Source: Paenibacillus wynnii (lineage in GTDB: Bacteria > Bacillota > Bacilli > Paenibacillales > Paenibacillaceae). From it: a DNA stretch of 64,000 nucleotides. Where the stretch lies: the NCBI RefSeq assembly GCF_000757885.1, contig NZ_JQCR01000003.1, forward strand, positions 2,542,001-2,606,000. The letters run 5' to 3'. The first letter of the stretch is position 1. Every line of letters starts with the position of its first letter. The notes under the pieces were generated by a model. It searched no databases, was not told the DNA's origin, and worked only from the letters and a program-made list of their open reading frames with translations. This document shows positions 52,508 to 62,251 of this stretch, in pieces. Made by a program: the position numbers and the translations under genes.

Positions 52508-53908
52508 TCACTCTTCCTTTTTTTTCAGCTTTTTTATGCTGGACGTTAGATAGGCATTCCCAAAGGATTCGATGCGTGACAAATGAATCAACAGAAACGC
52601 GTACCCAAGGAACATACCATACAAACCTAGAACGGAACCGAGTACTATAAACCCGTAACGGAATATACGAATTCTTGCCCCAAAACTGTAGATCGGGGAC
52701 ACAAAGCCAGAAATGACCGTTAACGAAACGACGATAAGACTGAAATTCGATACGAACCCGGCCAACACAGCCGCCTGTCCAAGCACTAGTGCACCCGCAA
52801 TTGAGATGGATTGCCCGATAATACGCGGCATTCTAGTCCCTGCTTCCCTCAGGATTTCAAACGTGATTTCAAGCACTAAAATCTCAAACACTACCGGAAA
52901 CGGGATGCCCTGCCGTTGGGCTGCTATGCTCGTCAGCAACATTGTTGGAATCAGCTCCTGGTGATAACTCGTGATTGAGATATAGAGTGCTGGCAGGCAC
53001 AGTGAAATCAGAAAGGACAAATAGCGCAAGTACCTGATAAATACACCGAAGGAGATCCATTGGTAAGCATCCTCAGGCGACCTAAAGTAATCCATGAAGA
53101 ACGATGGAACCATCAGCACAAATGGGTTTCCATTTACGATAATGGCGATTCGCTTATCCAGCAATCCTTCGCAAATGGTATCCGGGCGTTCGCTATTATA
53201 GATCGTAGGGAACAGTGAAAGCTTTTTTGGCTGAAACAGGTATTCTAGACTGCTGTTTTCGAAAAGACTATCCATTCTGCTGTGCCCTATTTGTTCACGG
53301 AGTTGATTCAAGATGCCAGTCTCCACTTGATCTTCCATATAGGAAAGGTAAACGGTCGTCTTTGTTTGCTCCCCTAGTTCATACTTTTCGAAGCGAAGCT
53401 TCGGGTTTTGAATCCTTCTCCGAATTAAACTGATATTGGTATCGGCTGACTCCGTGAATCCTTCCTTAGGGCCTATGGATACACTCTGCGTAGTCGGTTC
53501 GGCGACAGAGCGTTTTTCGAGTTCTTTGACACCGATCATCAGAATTTCAGTCATACCGGCGATATACAGACCTGCATAACCTTTCGTCACTAACATCGTG
53601 AAATTCCCAAGATCATTCGTTGTCTCGGTGCTTAAACCAATTAAATATTGCTCTCGAATACGATCGAGCCATTGGCTCTTGCTTGGTATGTCCGAAGAAC
53701 TACCTGCAAGGGTGAGTGGTTTTATCACATTCTCCATTATGAAAGCAGTATTAGTCATGGAGGTCAAATAGCTAAATACTCCTTCCTCCCCAAAGATCCT
53801 TATTGTAACGGATGCCAAGTCAGAAGTTGCTTCAAAACAACACTTAATTTCCTCTTTTACGGACTCCATGTTTATGATGGCATTTGGCGTTTTTTTGTCC
53901 GATATCAT
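52508..53908 (-). CDS. GerA-family germinant-receptor subunit A
   Basis: 466 aa. N-terminal soluble domain, TESADTNISLIRRRIQNPKLRFEKY near residue 150, SERPDTICEGLLDKRIAIIVNGNPF near 240, then five to six C-terminal transmembrane helices with LPALYISITSYHQELIPT. Forms the channel-like part of the receptor. Overlaps the GerB gene by 4 bp. Intact homologue of the pseudogene at 18918-19735. Confidence 0.93.
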   Translation of the reverse strand: MISDKKTPNAIINMESVKEEIKCCFEATSDLASVTIRIFGEEGVFSYLTSMTNTAFIMENVIKPLTLAGSSSDIPSKSQWLDRIREQYLIGLSTETTNDLGNFTMLVTKGYAGLYIAGMTEILMIGVKELEKRSVAEPTTQSVSIGPKEGFTESADTNISLIRRRIQNPKLRFEKYELGEQTKTTVYLSYMEDQVETGILNQLREQIGHSRMDSLFENSSLEYLFQPKKLSLFPTIYNSERPDTICEGLLDKRIAIIVNGNPFVLMVPSFFMDYFRSPEDAYQWISFGVFIRYLRYLSFLISLCLPALYISITSYHQELIPTMLLTSIAAQRQGIPFPVVFEILVLEITFEILREAGTRMPRIIGQSISIAGALVLGQAAVLAGFVSNFSLIVVSLTVISGFVSPIYSFGARIRIFRYGFIVLGSVLGLYGMFLGYAFLLIHLSRIESFGNAYLTSSIKKLKKKEE

Positions 53909-55038
53909 TGTTCTTCTCCTTTCGGATTACGAATCCAAACAAGAAGCAGAGTGACAACCGGGATCACCAGCTGCATCGGGATGTGCAGCCAAAAGATGGC
54001 ATATTTCAAACCTTCCTCTACATGTTCGCCATAATTTTCAGAAACCAAAATGGAATAGCCGGCGATTAGGATCGCACATGGAAGCGAGAAGTTTTTATAG
54101 CTTTTTCTGAAAACATACGCGGCCCCCTTGGTGCCGGCGTACAAAAAGATCGAGCATTTTAACAGAATACTAAAGAAGATAATGAACGCCACCAGCGCAT
54201 CCATGCGAGTAATAAAGTCGGCAATATTGATTTGTCTGGCTGCATCCAATAATGCAAAGACCGAGAATTTCATGTTTTCCTTCCCGAGTGTGCAGATTTG
54301 CAGGAGACTAGAGAAGGTAAGCACTATGCAACTACATATCATTGAGGCTAATCCAAGCTTTAGAAATCGGCGCGGTCCCCCCACACCATTAAGAAAGACA
54401 AGAAACACAACGATTTCCCCGTAAGGGAACCATATCGAGCTTTGCCATGTTGCATTGAGAATCGGCGAGATCCCTTTGGAAAGTATGGGTAGAAGGCGTT
54501 CCGTATCGATTGAACCACTGAACCCGAGAAGAACGGCTAGTAGGACAAAGAAAAGGATAACCATACCGGATATCGGTATGGCTATTCGACCAATCGTCGG
54601 CAGGCCGGCGGACGAAGCATAAGCAATGAGGAAACTAAACAGGAGAATGAGTAGCACCTCGGGCGTATTCGCGAGAAGCGTTGTTTTGACTAATTCAATC
54701 ATGTCGCGTATGTTCCGGGAAGCAACATATAAAAAATAGACGGCATAACCCAAAATAAGAAGTCGCCCCAGGAATTGGCCCCATGTCTTATATAGAAGGG
54801 AATACAAGTCGGTACTCTTCCCAGCCACTATCAAAAAGGTATAAAATATGAGCAAAACGCAGGCGGGAACAAGTGCAATGATGTCGACAAGCCACGTATC
54901 CTCGACCAATCTGGGCGTTCCAAATATAAGCGAGGTACCAAGGAGAAAGACGAACATTATTGTAAATGTATGAAATGGGTTTATGCGGGAAGTCATCATT
55001 ACGTGCTCATCCCCTTTTACTCGATAACCTGAAGGCAA
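53905..55038 (-). CDS. GerB-family endospore germination permease
   Basis: 377 aa, about ten transmembrane helices; RINPFHTFTIMFVFLLGTSLIF near the N-terminus. GerAB-type members of the APC superfamily bind the germinant amino acid. Real start could be MMTSRINPF (about 54996). It precedes GerA and overlaps it by 4 bp (ATGA). Confidence 0.92.
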   Translation of the reverse strand: MPSGYRVKGDEHVMMTSRINPFHTFTIMFVFLLGTSLIFGTPRLVEDTWLVDIIALVPACVLLIFYTFLIVAGKSTDLYSLLYKTWGQFLGRLLILGYAVYFLYVASRNIRDMIELVKTTLLANTPEVLLILLFSFLIAYASSAGLPTIGRIAIPISGMVILFFVLLAVLLGFSGSIDTERLLPILSKGISPILNATWQSSIWFPYGEIVVFLVFLNGVGGPRRFLKLGLASMICSCIVLTFSSLLQICTLGKENMKFSVFALLDAARQINIADFITRMDALVAFIIFFSILLKCSIFLYAGTKGAAYVFRKSYKNFSLPCAILIAGYSILVSENYGEHVEEGLKYAIFWLHIPMQLVIPVVTLLLVWIRNPKGEEQ

Positions 55039-55246
55039 AACGCTTAATGATCGTGGTGTTCTTCAAATCGGACCAACCCGCCGTTAAGACGGCAGCCCCG
55101 AGAATCCAAACAGCCGAAGTATGTGAAGGCACGGAGAACAACTGAAACAACGCAGATGAGAACGACAAATGGTAAACCAGGGTGTCCAGCAATGCCAGCA
55201 ACAAAGTACCCATGAAAGCTAAAATGAGAATACCGATCGTAATCAA
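55007..55246 (-). CDS. Small two-TM germinant-receptor accessory protein (GerD-subunit-like)
   Basis: 79 aa with two hydrophobic segments (IGILILAFMGTLLLALLDTLVY and TSAVWILGAAVLTAGW) and a basic tail. Small two-helix proteins often head or accompany gerA-type operons. Overlaps the permease ORF start. Identified by context and topology only. Confidence 0.65.
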   Translation of the reverse strand: MITIGILILAFMGTLLLALLDTLVYHLSFSSALFQLFSVPSHTSAVWILGAAVLTAGWSDLKNTTIIKRFAFRLSSKRG

Positions 55247-55332
55247 AGATATCCCCCCCGTTATCCTGAATTACTGTTAATATGTTCATTCGAACCCACA
55301 ACTATGTAACTGGATTGGTCTGCTTCGTTAAA

Positions 55333-55396
55333 AAGAACACAACAAAAAACCTCCCTCACCTAAAGGCAAAGAAGGCTTAGACACGTTACCTACGAA
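55333..55396 (-). repeat. gerE-type terminator repeat, copy 1 (terminator only)
   Basis: AACAAAAAACCTCCC...AAAGAAGGCTTAGACACGTTACCT matches the region after gerE (62180-62240). It serves as terminator for the SagB-like gene. The gerE tail itself is not detectable here. Confidence 0.65.
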
Positions 55397-55457
55397 AGAC
55401 AATACAAATGTGGCATCATGAATGGTGAACCTACAGTTCGCCATGATATAAGGAAAG

Positions 55458-56219
55458 TTATTCTCGTTTCTTCCCAACTGCACCTAGATAGATAACAAAT
55501 TCTTCATCACCGTCTAATCCTAAAATCTCATCAATTAGCTTTTGATCATAGATTCCAATTGCGCAAGCACCTGCACCGATGGATTCACTGGCTAAATAGA
55601 GGTTTTGGCATACATGTCCAACATCGATGAGAATTTTTTTGTGAGCTGAAATATCATACTTCCATTCGGAGCGATAGGGTGTTGTGCTCCATGCAAACAT
55701 TACAGAAGCCTTTTTTGCAAAGTTAGGGACGAAGGGCTGATCTAAAGTAATAGCATCAACCTTCTGTTCAAGTTCATCTAATTCAAACATAAATAAGAGC
55801 TTATGTTCAACAGGAAGGTATCTGTAGATTCCTTGCCCAATGCCATCTACCCGCATAATAATTAAATAAGTTTCAAAGGTGTGTGTCGCCCCACTGCAGG
55901 GTACAGTTCGCAGCGTATTTCCGTTCTTATTCATACCAGTAATCCCTTGAGTAGCCCATAATAAATAGGATAACTCATCAAGACTTAACGTTTCCGTAGA
56001 ATAAAATCTTGTACTTCTTCTTTCATTTATACAATCAAAAATGTTTTCATTAGACACAACGTCTTTGCTGACCTTCGGCAAATCAATAATTAGTGAGTTC
56101 GAATCAAAAGGCTTAACAATTGGCGGTTGTGCAAGTCCTTTGATTTTATCTGTTTTTATATGTTTAAATTCATGAAAATTAGATTTTAAAAAGTCCCTTT
56201 GTTGTTCGTATCTTGTCAT
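55458..56219 (-). CDS. SagB/ThcOx-type nitroreductase-fold oxidoreductase
   Basis: 253 aa. FMN-binding signature INERRSTRFYSTETLSLDELSYLLWATQG near residue 65, then ACAIGIYDQKLIDEILGLDGDEEFVIYLGAVG at the C-terminus. SagB-type enzymes oxidise azolines in modified peptides, but no cyclodehydratase or precursor gene is nearby, so a free-standing redox role is as likely. Confidence 0.85.
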   Translation of the reverse strand: MTRYEQQRDFLKSNFHEFKHIKTDKIKGLAQPPIVKPFDSNSLIIDLPKVSKDVVSNENIFDCINERRSTRFYSTETLSLDELSYLLWATQGITGMNKNGNTLRTVPCSGATHTFETYLIIMRVDGIGQGIYRYLPVEHKLLFMFELDELEQKVDAITLDQPFVPNFAKKASVMFAWSTTPYRSEWKYDISAHKKILIDVGHVCQNLYLASESIGAGACAIGIYDQKLIDEILGLDGDEEFVIYLGAVGKKRE

Positions 56220-56315
56220 AACAGATCCTCCTGGAATACCTTAATAGCTTTAATTTATCATGTCATAAAAATTAGATGGTGATCTAACTCACTATTCAGT
56301 TGTTTTGACCAGTAA

Positions 56316-56494
56316 ACAAAAAACCTCCCTTCACCCATAAGGTAAAAGAAGGCTTAAACGCGTCACCTGCGAAGGCACGGCAGCTATATTTTCAGCTCCC
56401 CAAGCTTGATCAGCTCGACAACCGCTTGCGAACGGCCTTTTACGTTTAACTTTTGCATAACATTGGATGTGGTTTGAAAACCGTCAGAGTGAGA
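56316..56494 (-). repeat. gerE 3'-end plus terminator, copy 2
   Basis: Codons for NVMQKLNVKGRSQAVVELIKLGELKI and the stop (56384-56386) are kept, followed by the same terminator as gerE. Homology ends at GTGGTTTGAAA. Not a functional gene. Confidence 0.88.
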
Positions 56495-56525
56495 TGCTGG
56501 GTAGGATTAATCTTTGAAGTTGAAG

Positions 56526-56912
56526 CTAATCAATGAAGTGCGGTGAGTGTAGTTCCAGTTTTTCCATATCTACGATAAATCCATATATTTTCAGGATATC
56601 CAAGCCAAGCAAACCTTTGTGCGACTTGGGCAGTATTCCCACATCAACTTCCACATTTTCAATCCTTAGAGCATCAATTCCTATCTGATCCATTACCTTG
56701 GTGTAAAAAGGTACAGTTCCACCAACGCCATAAGCCTCGTAAACGGGGTCTCCGTTTTCATATGTCACACCTATTTCTTCCAATACATCAGGACTGAAGA
56801 CCGTATGCGACGAACCCGTATCAATAATAACATCATTAATTTCAATCTTTCTTCCTTGAAAGCATACTGTAAGCTTTATTGTCAGGAGTTGTCCATCGTA
56901 ATCAATCTTCAT
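56526..56912 (-). CDS. Retropepsin-like aspartyl protease-fold protein
   Basis: 128 aa from MKIDYDGQLLT (56912). IIDTGSSHTVFSPDVLE is the catalytic D-T/S-G motif; GLLGLDILKIYGFIVDM is the matching downstream element. One active-site Asp per chain, so a dimer is expected. Its ATG overlaps the partner gene's stop by 4 bp. Confidence 0.82.
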   Translation of the reverse strand: MKIDYDGQLLTIKLTVCFQGRKIEINDVIIDTGSSHTVFSPDVLEEIGVTYENGDPVYEAYGVGGTVPFYTKVMDQIGIDALRIENVEVDVGILPKSHKGLLGLDILKIYGFIVDMEKLELHSPHFID

Positions 56913-57157
56913 GATCGCCGTCTCACTCTCATCAGAGGGTCTCTGCGCAGATGTATGATGCATTCCATATTAGAGGTGTGATAAACAATGCTCCCAGGTT
57001 CTGTGCTGAAAAATTCCCTGTTGGCATCTTTCTCAGGAACTGCACGAACAGGTGCTACTTCCGTTATAATTTTCTTATCATCTTCCTCACGATAGTCAAG
57101 AATGGAAAGCAAGACAAATTGGTCAGGAAACAACTCTCTTACTTGTTGCCATTTCAT
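56909..57157 (-). CDS. Small partner protein of the aspartyl protease
   Basis: 82 aa from MKWQQVRELFPDQFVLLSIL (57157). Soluble, basic C-terminus RRDPLMRVRRRS. Family not named, but paired upstream of a retropepsin-like gene with ATGA coupling. Could be a substrate, inhibitor or antitoxin-like partner; nothing in the sequence decides. Confidence 0.65.
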   Translation of the reverse strand: MKWQQVRELFPDQFVLLSILDYREEDDKKIITEVAPVRAVPEKDANREFFSTEPGSIVYHTSNMECIIHLRRDPLMRVRRRS

Positions 57158-57254
57158 TCTTTTAACCCTCCCGACATATTTAGATTCTAACATGACTTTA
57201 ATGATTTCATTTTATCATATATTGAAATCTAATCGGCATTCTTACTCCCACTCA

Positions 57255-57382
57255 CAACAACAAACCTCCGCTCACTTCGAAGGGTAAATGAAGGCTTATA
57301 CGTATCTCCCGCGAAAGCACGGCAGCTATATTTTCAGCTCGACAACCACTTGCGAACGGACATTCGAGATGTGGTTTGAAAT
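57255..57382 (-). repeat. gerE 3'-end plus terminator, copy 3 (shortened)
   Basis: Terminator part AACAAACCTCCGCTCAC and gerE stop (57326-57328) present. An internal deletion removes the codons around LIKLGEL. Ends at GAGATGTGGTTTGAAATG. The rest of 57383-57532 shows no gene. Confidence 0.8.
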
Positions 57383-57532
57383 GAACTTATACCATAGACC
57401 TTTACAAAGAGGTCTTATCTTTTCCAGAGGCCCCAACTTCTTCATGTAAAATCCTCCCTTTTTGGTATAAATTGATTCCGCACCAATAATAAGCACCATT
57501 AGATAACATAATATAGGAGTATTTACTTATTA

Positions 57533-58058
57533 TTTTCGTTATCTTCTATAAGTTGACATATTCTTTTAATAATTTCCTTGTTTTTATCATCATTAGTAGG
57601 ATTCTCAGGTAAGTATAATCCCCATGTATCATACCCATCCTTCTTGTTGTTGCGTATAAACCCAGCTACATATGGGCCAAACCCATTATCTTTACATCAT
57701 CTAAAGTTAAATCATCTTTATGAAAAACAGCTGTTAATATGTTTTCTGTACCAATAAAAAAAACTGGATATTGTATAGTTTTAAAAAATTCTCTATACTC
57801 TTTTTTCGCAGCTTCTTCAAAACTATCATTTAGAATGATTAAACCGTCAAATTCTTCTCTTTTGCCTATAACTTCTTTCAAAATTTTCTTTATATAGATA
57901 ACATTTCTAATTTTTTCGAATTTATTATTGCCTACTACTGCAAATTCATATACAACTGAAGGACCAATTGAAAGCTCTTTTGAAGGACCTGCTTCTTTTT
58001 GATTTGTGCAACTAACTAAAACCGCTGATAAGAAAAAAAATAAAATTAACCTGTACAT
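57533..58058 (-). pseudogene. Frameshifted small lipoprotein
   Basis: Signal MYRLILFFFLSAVLVSCTNQ with lipobox C. The first frame ends at 57666 after KIMGLAHM; a one-base shift continues GPYVAGFIRNNKKDGYDTWGLYLPENPTND to 57533. Intact it would be ~174 aa. Family not recognised. Confidence 0.65.
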
Positions 58059-58061
58059 ATT

Positions 58062-58397
58062 TCAATTCTCCTTTTTTATATAGTACTTTTTCATCCAAAA
58101 TTAAGCACTAATTACATAAATAATATCATTTTCCGATTGTAGTAACAAAGGCATAAATGAATATAAATATTAAATCATAATTTTCATTTTGTGTTATTTT
58201 TTAAATATTATGAATATATTCATTTTCAAATCCTTTTATTTTATTATTTAATTTATGGCTCCAATAACTCATAATTATGGTAAGCAAGTATACAGAACTC
58301 CATATTCTTTTTTCTATAAAATTAATTACGCCTAAAAATGAAAATAGCCGAAACATGAAATTAGTATATTTCAGAACAAAAACTTACTTCGACTATT
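58062..58397. other. Gene-free AT-rich stretch
   Basis: Very AT-rich; no open frame with a ribosome site, no clear promoter and no strong hairpin seen. Confidence 0.6.
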
Positions 58398-58861
58398 TTA
58401 CATCATTGATTCTGGAACCATCTTCACATTCCCTTGCTCATCAACCGTAGTTCTCTTTATCAATTGCAAAAATATAAGCCTTAATTTCTCAAATTCGTCC
58501 TCTTCCTCATAATTTAAATTTATTAAATCATCAAGAGCTTCTTTAACCTCTTCGTATAAATTTCTTATACTGTTTGTGCCCTGTGTTTATTTTCATTTCA
58601 TCAGTTTGTGAATTTAATTCGAACCAGCTCTTGTTCATATTGTTGTTTCTCAAATTGGTACAATTTATCTTCCACACCCGTTAACATTTTTTCTTTACGT
58701 AACTCAAAAAGCATCTTTCGATTAGATTCAATCTGCCTTTGAATATTTTTCAATTGACCTTCATTTTCTATATTGTTATTTTTAATCGATCTTATATGTT
58801 TATAATCATCTACGGTCAATTTTGTTATTTCTTTGGTCAGGCAATCTATTAAATCAGACAA
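58398..58861 (-). pseudogene. Possible C-terminal remnant of a serine recombinase
   Basis: Coiled-coil ORF (NEGQLKNIQRQIESNRKMLFEL..., 58601-58861). Another frame then gives LYEEVKEALDDLINLNYEEEDEF and LQLIKRTTVDEQGNVKMV. This order (coiled coil, then a basic strand) is like the end of large serine recombinases. Weak, by pattern only. Confidence 0.4.
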
Positions 58862-59033
58862 TGCTCACATTTAATGATTCCTGCAAAAATGTTCTTTCGA
58901 TTCCTTACGACACCTCGTTTGCCCCAACCTGTCGCCATTACGTGATGCTATTTTGATATTTTGAAATAATACTGACTAGGATATTAACCCACAATATATA
59001 GACCACATCGATCCTTCCATAGCAGGATTTTAC

Positions 59034-59206
59034 ACAACAAAAAACCTCCCTTCACCCATAAGGTAAAAGAAGGCTTAAACGCGTGACCTGCGAAGACATG
59101 GCAGCTATATTTTCAGCTCCCCAAGCTTGATCAGCTCGACAACCGCTTGCGAACGGCCTTTTACGTTTAGTTTTTGCATAACATTGGAGATGTGGTTTGA
59201 AATACG
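59034..59206 (-). repeat. gerE 3'-end plus terminator, copy 4
   Basis: Near-identical to copy 2: gerE stop at 59105-59107, codons for about 28 C-terminal residues, and the AACAAAAAACCTCCC terminator. Homology ends at GAGATGTGGTTTGAAATACG. Confidence 0.88.
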
Positions 59207-59264
59207 CTAATAATAATGATTCTGGTAATCTTGATTGTTGATTCTTTTTTCATAAATTCAAAAG

Positions 59265-60395
59265 TTATTTTAGTGTCTTTTTTACAAACAAAATAAAAAA
59301 TAACAGACTAATAAACCCAGATGCAGCACAAACAATAAACAACATTTGATATCCCATGAGCTGTGAAACAAATCCAAGAAGAATAGCTCCTAACCCAACC
59401 CCTAAATCAAAAGCAGTAAAAAATGTAGCGTTCGCTACTCCACTTTTCTCTGGTGGAGCTAATCGTAAAATCGCTACTTGAAGAGCAGGTTGTGCAGATC
59501 CAAATCCAATTCCGTACAAAATAGCTGTAAGAACTAGTCCAACAATCCCATTTGTCATTGTTAGGACTAATAGTGCGACTATCAGGATAATTAGCGCAGG
59601 AACAATAATACGCCCTTCACCATATTTATCAGATAACTTCCCTGTAAGCGGCCTAACGACGATAAGTGTGACCGCATAGACCAAGAAAAAAGTACCAGCA
59701 TTAACTTGAATCTTTGCTGCAAACAGTGGTAAGAATGTTGTAATGCCACCAAAAGTAAAGGTTAAGAAAAATGTAACAATCGCGAGTGGTAAAACGCTTT
59801 TTTCAAAAAACGATATTGGTGTTTTTGATGCAGGCTGAACCATTGGGGTTTTTATCCCAAATGCAAGTATGAATGCAATAAGTGCTAATACTGTACATAG
59901 TAGAAATAGATAATGAAATGAAAATGATGTGGCTACCCAAAGACCTAATATTGGTCCTAACGCCATGCCTAAAGTCATTGCAAGTCCATACCATCCCATT
60001 CCTTCTCCACGACGAGATTGGGGAATCACATCAGTCACAGCCGTTCCTATCGAGGTTGTAGCAACTGCCCAACTGGCTCCGTGAAGGATACGCAGAACTA
60101 TTAATAATGCAACTCCTGTTACCCAATCATAAAAATACATTGTAATCACAAAAAAAAGTAGTCCGCTTATTATAAATACTCGTCGACCATATCGATCCAT
60201 TAGTCCTCCAACAATAGGACGAATAATTACTGCCGATATTGTAAATACCCCAATGATAAATCCAACTTGAGATTCACTTCCACCTAATTGTTTAATAAAC
60301 ATTGGTAGTGTTGGCATAAGTAAATAAAAACCACTAAATAGTAATAATGCAGTAATTGTTAGCATTATATATTTTTTTGTCCATAAACGTTCCAT
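59265..60395 (-). CDS. MFS transporter
   Basis: 376 aa, about twelve transmembrane helices. Motif A is GGLMDRYGRRVF near residue 63 and a second copy GKLSDKYGEGRI near 255. Drug:H+ antiporter-like. Downstream of azoR in the same direction with a terminator between them; may still belong to the MarR-controlled unit. Confidence 0.88.
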   Translation of the reverse strand: MERLWTKKYIMLTITALLLFSGFYLLMPTLPMFIKQLGGSESQVGFIIGVFTISAVIIRPIVGGLMDRYGRRVFIISGLLFFVITMYFYDWVTGVALLIVLRILHGASWAVATTSIGTAVTDVIPQSRRGEGMGWYGLAMTLGMALGPILGLWVATSFSFHYLFLLCTVLALIAFILAFGIKTPMVQPASKTPISFFEKSVLPLAIVTFFLTFTFGGITTFLPLFAAKIQVNAGTFFLVYAVTLIVVRPLTGKLSDKYGEGRIIVPALIILIVALLVLTMTNGIVGLVLTAILYGIGFGSAQPALQVAILRLAPPEKSGVANATFFTAFDLGVGLGAILLGFVSQLMGYQMLFIVCAASGFISLLFFILFVKKTLK

Positions 60396-60502
60396 TGTAA
60401 TGTAATCCTTCTTTCTATCGATATTAGTATGTTTAGTAAATTAAGAATGGAAAGCTCACATCAATTAGGTTCTTACTGCCCAAAAGTAGTGAGATAAGCG
60501 AA

Positions 60503-60548
60503 TAAAAAAGCAGTACCATCGCTTTAATAGTGTCGATGTTGGTACTGC
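60503..60548 (-). terminator. Terminator after the azoreductase gene
   Basis: Stem GCAGTACCA / TGGTACTGC, extended by TCG/CGA, followed on the minus strand by TTTTTTATT. Confidence 0.85.
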
Positions 60549-60575
60549 CGTATAATGTGACAAGTGCTTTGTTAA

Positions 60576-61202
60576 TTAGAACGTACCTGCTACTTTAACA
60601 GCCTTTTCAAGCCCTGTCGTAATAATCTCTTCTGCCTTATCAGGAAATTGGTTGTGTCCTTCAATCACAACTGTCTCCATATCTTTTACACCGAAGAAAT
60701 TCATCATACTTGCTACATATTTAACAGCCATTTCCACTTCAGCTTTTGGTCCTTTAGAATATACACCGCCACTTGCGTTTAATAATAATATTTTTTTATT
60801 TCCAATAAGACCTACTGGACCTTCTGGCGTATATTTAAATGTTTTGCCCGCGCGGTTTAAGTAATCAATATATGTGTGTAGTACAGCTGGGATTGTTAAA
60901 TTCCATAAAGGGAAGCCAAATACAACTTTATCGGCTGCAAGGAATGGATTTAAATATTTATCAGCAATAGCTACTGCTTTTGCTTCTTCTGCTGTTAATT
61001 CAAATCCTCTACTAGCTTTAAATGTACCGTTAATCATATCTACTCCTACGTATGGCAATTCCTCATTATATAAATCCAGCTCTACCACTGTATCATTTGG
61101 ATGTGATTCTTTATAACTCACTAAAAAAGCCTCATATAATTTAACACTAACCGACTGATCTGCTGGGCGATTGTTTGCTTTTACAAATAAAACTGTTGTC
61201 AT
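60576..61202 (-). CDS. azoR: FMN-dependent NADH:quinone oxidoreductase/azoreductase (AzoR)
   Basis: 208 aa. Flavodoxin-like: FVKANNRPADQSVSVKL at the FMN phosphate site, FPLWNLTIPAVLHTYIDYLNRAGKTFKYT near residue 97, LLNASGGVYS near 140. Reduces quinones and azo dyes with two electrons, protecting against thiol stress. Divergent from a MarR gene with shared operators. Start behind AGGAGGAAC. Confidence 0.92.
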   Translation of the reverse strand: MTTVLFVKANNRPADQSVSVKLYEAFLVSYKESHPNDTVVELDLYNEELPYVGVDMINGTFKASRGFELTAEEAKAVAIADKYLNPFLAADKVVFGFPLWNLTIPAVLHTYIDYLNRAGKTFKYTPEGPVGLIGNKKILLLNASGGVYSKGPKAEVEMAVKYVASMMNFFGVKDMETVVIEGHNQFPDKAEEIITTGLEKAVKVAGTF

Positions 61203-61441
61203 TCTTTGTTCCTCCTGTTATTCACTCTTATGTTGTTAAATATTTATCTACTAAAATAGGGGATTATATTATTCTTTATAATATCTTTTTGAAACTATAT
61301 TCCATTTCTCAGTCATAGCAATAGATTCCACTCAAGCATATGTTGCAAATACACTTCCTCTAATTTTAACGATGTTAGCCATGATAACCTCCTAAATTTA
61401 TTAATTCTGTTTCGATAAAAACTATTTATTTCTTAATCAAA

Positions 61442-61466
61442 ATATAGTCAACTTGATTGACTATAT
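61442..61466. promoter_or_regulatory. MarR-type operator 1 overlapping a promoter
   Basis: Inverted repeat ATATAGTCAA-n5-TTGACTATAT. It overlaps TTGATT (61453-61458), 17 bp, TACAAT (61476-61481), a plausible sigma-A promoter for the marR gene. Confidence 0.8.
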
Positions 61467-61491
61467 TTTGCATAGTACAATGTATTTCAAA

Positions 61492-61514
61492 CAAAGTCAA
61501 CTTAGTTGACTTTG
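61492..61514. promoter_or_regulatory. MarR-type operator 2
   Basis: Inverted repeat CAAAGTCAA-n5-TTGACTTTG, sharing the AGTCAACTT core with operator 1 and 50 bp downstream of it, just before the marR ribosome site. Confidence 0.8.
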
Positions 61515-61531
61515 TTCGAGGAGGTTTATAT

Positions 61532-62005
61532 ATGACTCAGGAAGTATTTAGTGATTTGGATCTTACATCACTTTTATCATTATCCTTTAGTACATCAATT
61601 AATGAACTACACGACAGATTGTGTGAATTAGGATTTGGAGATATTAGACCTGTACATGGTTTTATGTTGAAATATATCACTCCCGACGGAGCATCAGGTA
61701 TAGAACTAGCCGAATATTTAGGAATTACAAAGCAAGCTGTAAGTAAAATGGTCGATTATCTTGAGAATAATGGTTATGTTATTCGAAAAACTCATCCTAC
61801 TGATAAGAGAGGAAAAATTGTTGTTTTGACCGAACGAGGTTGGTTAGTAGTGAAAGCAAAAGAGAAGATACTAACTGAGATTGAGCAACGTTGGTTGGAA
61901 AAGATAGGTACTGAACGACTGCAAATGCTCAAAGAAGATCTAACAAAACTAGTTTATGAAGCAAGTGAAGATAGATTACGAACGAGATTAAGACCTGTCT
62001 GGTAA
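61532..62005 (+). CDS. MarR-family transcriptional regulator
   Basis: 157 aa from MTQEVFSDLDL (61532), behind GAGGAGG. Winged HTH: GIELAEYLGITKQAVSKMVDYLENNGYVIRK, with beta-wing HPTDKRGKIVVLTERG. Probably represses itself and the divergent azoR/MFS genes through the two operators; redox or quinone sensing is the usual logic, though no conserved sensing Cys is obvious. Confidence 0.9.
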   Translation: MTQEVFSDLDLTSLLSLSFSTSINELHDRLCELGFGDIRPVHGFMLKYITPDGASGIELAEYLGITKQAVSKMVDYLENNGYVIRKTHPTDKRGKIVVLTERGWLVVKAKEKILTEIEQRWLEKIGTERLQMLKEDLTKLVYEASEDRLRTRLRPVW

Positions 62006-62251
62006 ACACGTGTTAACCAAACTGGTGTTCGCTCCTCTTCAATGGTGTAATCACTAAAATTAACACCAATACCACTTGGCCGACTGTTTCCTCTTCGCAA
62101 TCATCCCGTAATCACTCGCTAGGTTTCTGTTTTTAGATCTCAGCTATTTTTTATTCCCTGATTTCTGTTCTTCTCATTCACAACAAAAAACCTCCCCTCA
62201 CCCCTAAAGGCGAAAGAAGGCTTAAACGCGTTACCTGCATTAGCACGGCAG

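Noticed and set aside
62006..62180. Integrase C-terminal remnant downstream of gerE
   Set aside because: A short frame (MIAKRKQSAKWYW) and TTGGTGTTAA repeats are suggestive, but no catalytic motif is present.
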